NCBI GenBank assembly: GCA_964549615.1
Contig: CAZJVP010000021.1
Coordinates: 1 to 14,719 of the forward strand
Direction of reading: 5' to 3'
Origin: CAYVLA01 sp964549615 [NCBI: uncultured Thermococci archaeon]
Lineage (GTDB): Archaea; CAYQAE01; CAYVLA01
Length of the DNA: 14,719 nt
Positions 14,489 through 14,719 of the stretch are shown in pieces. Within the stretch, counting starts at the first letter, position 1. Every line of letters starts with the position of its first letter. The notes beneath the pieces are model-generated. The model saw nothing but the letters and a program-made list of their open reading frames with translations, searched no databases and was not told the DNA's origin. The position numbers and the translations under genes were made by a program.

Positions 14489-14509
14489 CCGTAGACCGTA
14501 GACCGTAGG
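14489..14509 (+). repeat. Three tandem 7-base repeats upstream of the alba promoter
   Basis: CCGTAGA, CCGTAGA and CCGTAGG follow each other directly, preceded by a partial CCGTA at 14484-14488. They end about 9 bases before the putative alba TATA box, where activator or repressor sites can lie in archaea. Confidence 0.6.
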
Positions 14510-14511
14510 CG

Positions 14512-14525
14512 AAAAAGACTTAAGT
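14512..14525 (+). promoter_or_regulatory. Probable BRE/TATA element of alba
   Basis: AAAAAGACTTAAGT is the one A/T-rich box before alba in GC-rich DNA. A purine run (BRE-like) precedes the palindromic ACTTAAGT at 14518-14525. Transcription would begin around 14545-14550, leaving a leader of about 60 bases. Confidence 0.5.
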
Positions 14526-14534
14526 TCGTAGTTT

Positions 14535-14573
14535 CAACCGCTGGTTGCCGGATGGTTTCCGGACGATGCATCG
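14535..14573 (+). promoter_or_regulatory. Three consecutive inverted repeats in the alba promoter/leader
   Basis: CAACC-GCT-GGTTG (14535-14547) is followed with no gap by CCGGA-TGGTT-TCCGG (14548-14562) and, one base later, by the 10-base palindrome CGATGCATCG (14564-14573). All stems are perfect. They lie between the TATA box and the ribosome binding site of alba, so they may act as DNA operators, as leader RNA hairpins, or both. Confidence 0.5.
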
Positions 14574-14606
14574 GTACAGACAAGTATACAGAACGGAGGT
14601 AGCAGC

Positions 14607-14719
14607 ATGAAAGAGAACACGGTTTTCATCGGGAACAAGGGACTGATGAACTATGTACTGGCGATCGTGACCCAGTTCAACACGACTGATGCCAGCGAGG
14701 TCGTGGTGAAGGCGCGGGG
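14607..14719 (+). CDS. alba: Alba family DNA/RNA-binding chromatin protein, N-terminal part only
   Basis: Only 37 codons and two bases of the next lie in the window. The product begins [20 protein letters not shown], then [18 protein letters not shown], the start of the Alba fold (family pattern vFIGkKpvMnYVlAvvtqfn....eVvIkARG). Alba is a small abundant dimer that coats and bridges DNA and also binds RNA. Its lysines near residues 11 and 35 contact nucleic acid; in many archaea the first is acetylated. Here the loop reads GNKG in place of the common GKKP. GGAGGT at 14595-14600, six bases before the ATG, is a strong ribosome binding site and fixes the start. Confidence 0.95.
   Translation, partial: MKENTVFIGNKGLMNYVLAIVTQFNTTDASEVVVKAR

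Larger units (their letters stand above)
13948..14606. other. Long intergenic region between divergent mrp and alba, rich in small structures
   Basis: These 659 bases hold the mrp promoter at the left, the alba promoter and leader at the right and about 480 bases unexplained. The middle has several perfect short inverted repeats: GGCC-GGG-GGCC (14221-14231), the palindrome CTCTGCAGAG (14272-14281) and a 6-base-pair stem with 7-base loop (14413-14431). A 13-base direct repeat (14013-14025 and 14314-14326) brackets about 290 bases. A 64-residue minus frame (14025-14219, GTG start) precedes mrpA but resembles no known protein. A non-coding RNA is possible; I recognise no class. Confidence 0.45.

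Noticed and set aside
1-14719. CRISPR array, insertion sequence or prophage
   Set aside because: No regularly spaced repeats, no transposase or integrase frame, and no long terminal inverted repeats were seen.

Overview
The window reads as archaeal chromosome. The evidence is a start codon plus 37 residues of an Alba chromatin protein at the right edge, an archaeal-type (PpcA-family) phosphoenolpyruvate carboxylase, a dolichol-phosphate-sugar type GT-C glycosyltransferase, and upstream A/T boxes placed like archaeal TATA elements. The DNA is fairly GC-rich, TTG and GTG starts are frequent, and good Shine-Dalgarno sequences precede the genes inside the operon. A euryarchaeal or Thermoplasmata-like lineage is plausible, but the sequence alone does not settle it.

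Layout, left to right. (1) 1-1476, minus: 492 N-terminal residues of a membrane glycosyltransferase that runs off the left edge. (2) 1868-2854, minus: meso-diaminopimelate dehydrogenase (ddh). (3) 3002-4228, plus: an exported, C-terminally anchored protein with a glutamine-amidotransferase-like domain, of unknown function. (4) 4474-5138, minus: a VapBC-type toxin-antitoxin pair with an AbrB-type antitoxin; a nested inverted repeat in front of it looks like its own operator. (5) 5707-7278, plus: archaeal PEP carboxylase. (6) 7650-13947, minus: a tightly packed eight-gene operon for a complete Mrp (Mnh) multisubunit cation/proton antiporter in the order A(N)-A(C)-B-C-D-E-F-G. (7) 14607 to the right edge, plus: alba, divergent from the mrp operon across a 659-base non-coding stretch rich in small inverted repeats.

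How the genes work together. The mrp genes build one membrane complex that exchanges cytoplasmic sodium for protons. PEP carboxylase makes oxaloacetate, the precursor of aspartate. Diaminopimelate dehydrogenase acts later in aspartate-to-lysine synthesis, so these two genes share a pathway although they are not in one operon.

The most noteworthy feature is the last mrp gene. Its normal MrpG portion (about 110 residues) is continuous with a C-terminal helical domain of about 200 residues of the PhoU-like/DUF47 type, giving a 348-residue subunit instead of the usual 110-125. In the same operon both antiporter-type subunits lack the TM7 lysine that is nearly invariant in this superfamily: it is Asp219 in the MrpA-like subunit and Thr217 in MrpD. 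Together these suggest an Mrp complex with unusual regulation and perhaps altered ion coupling.
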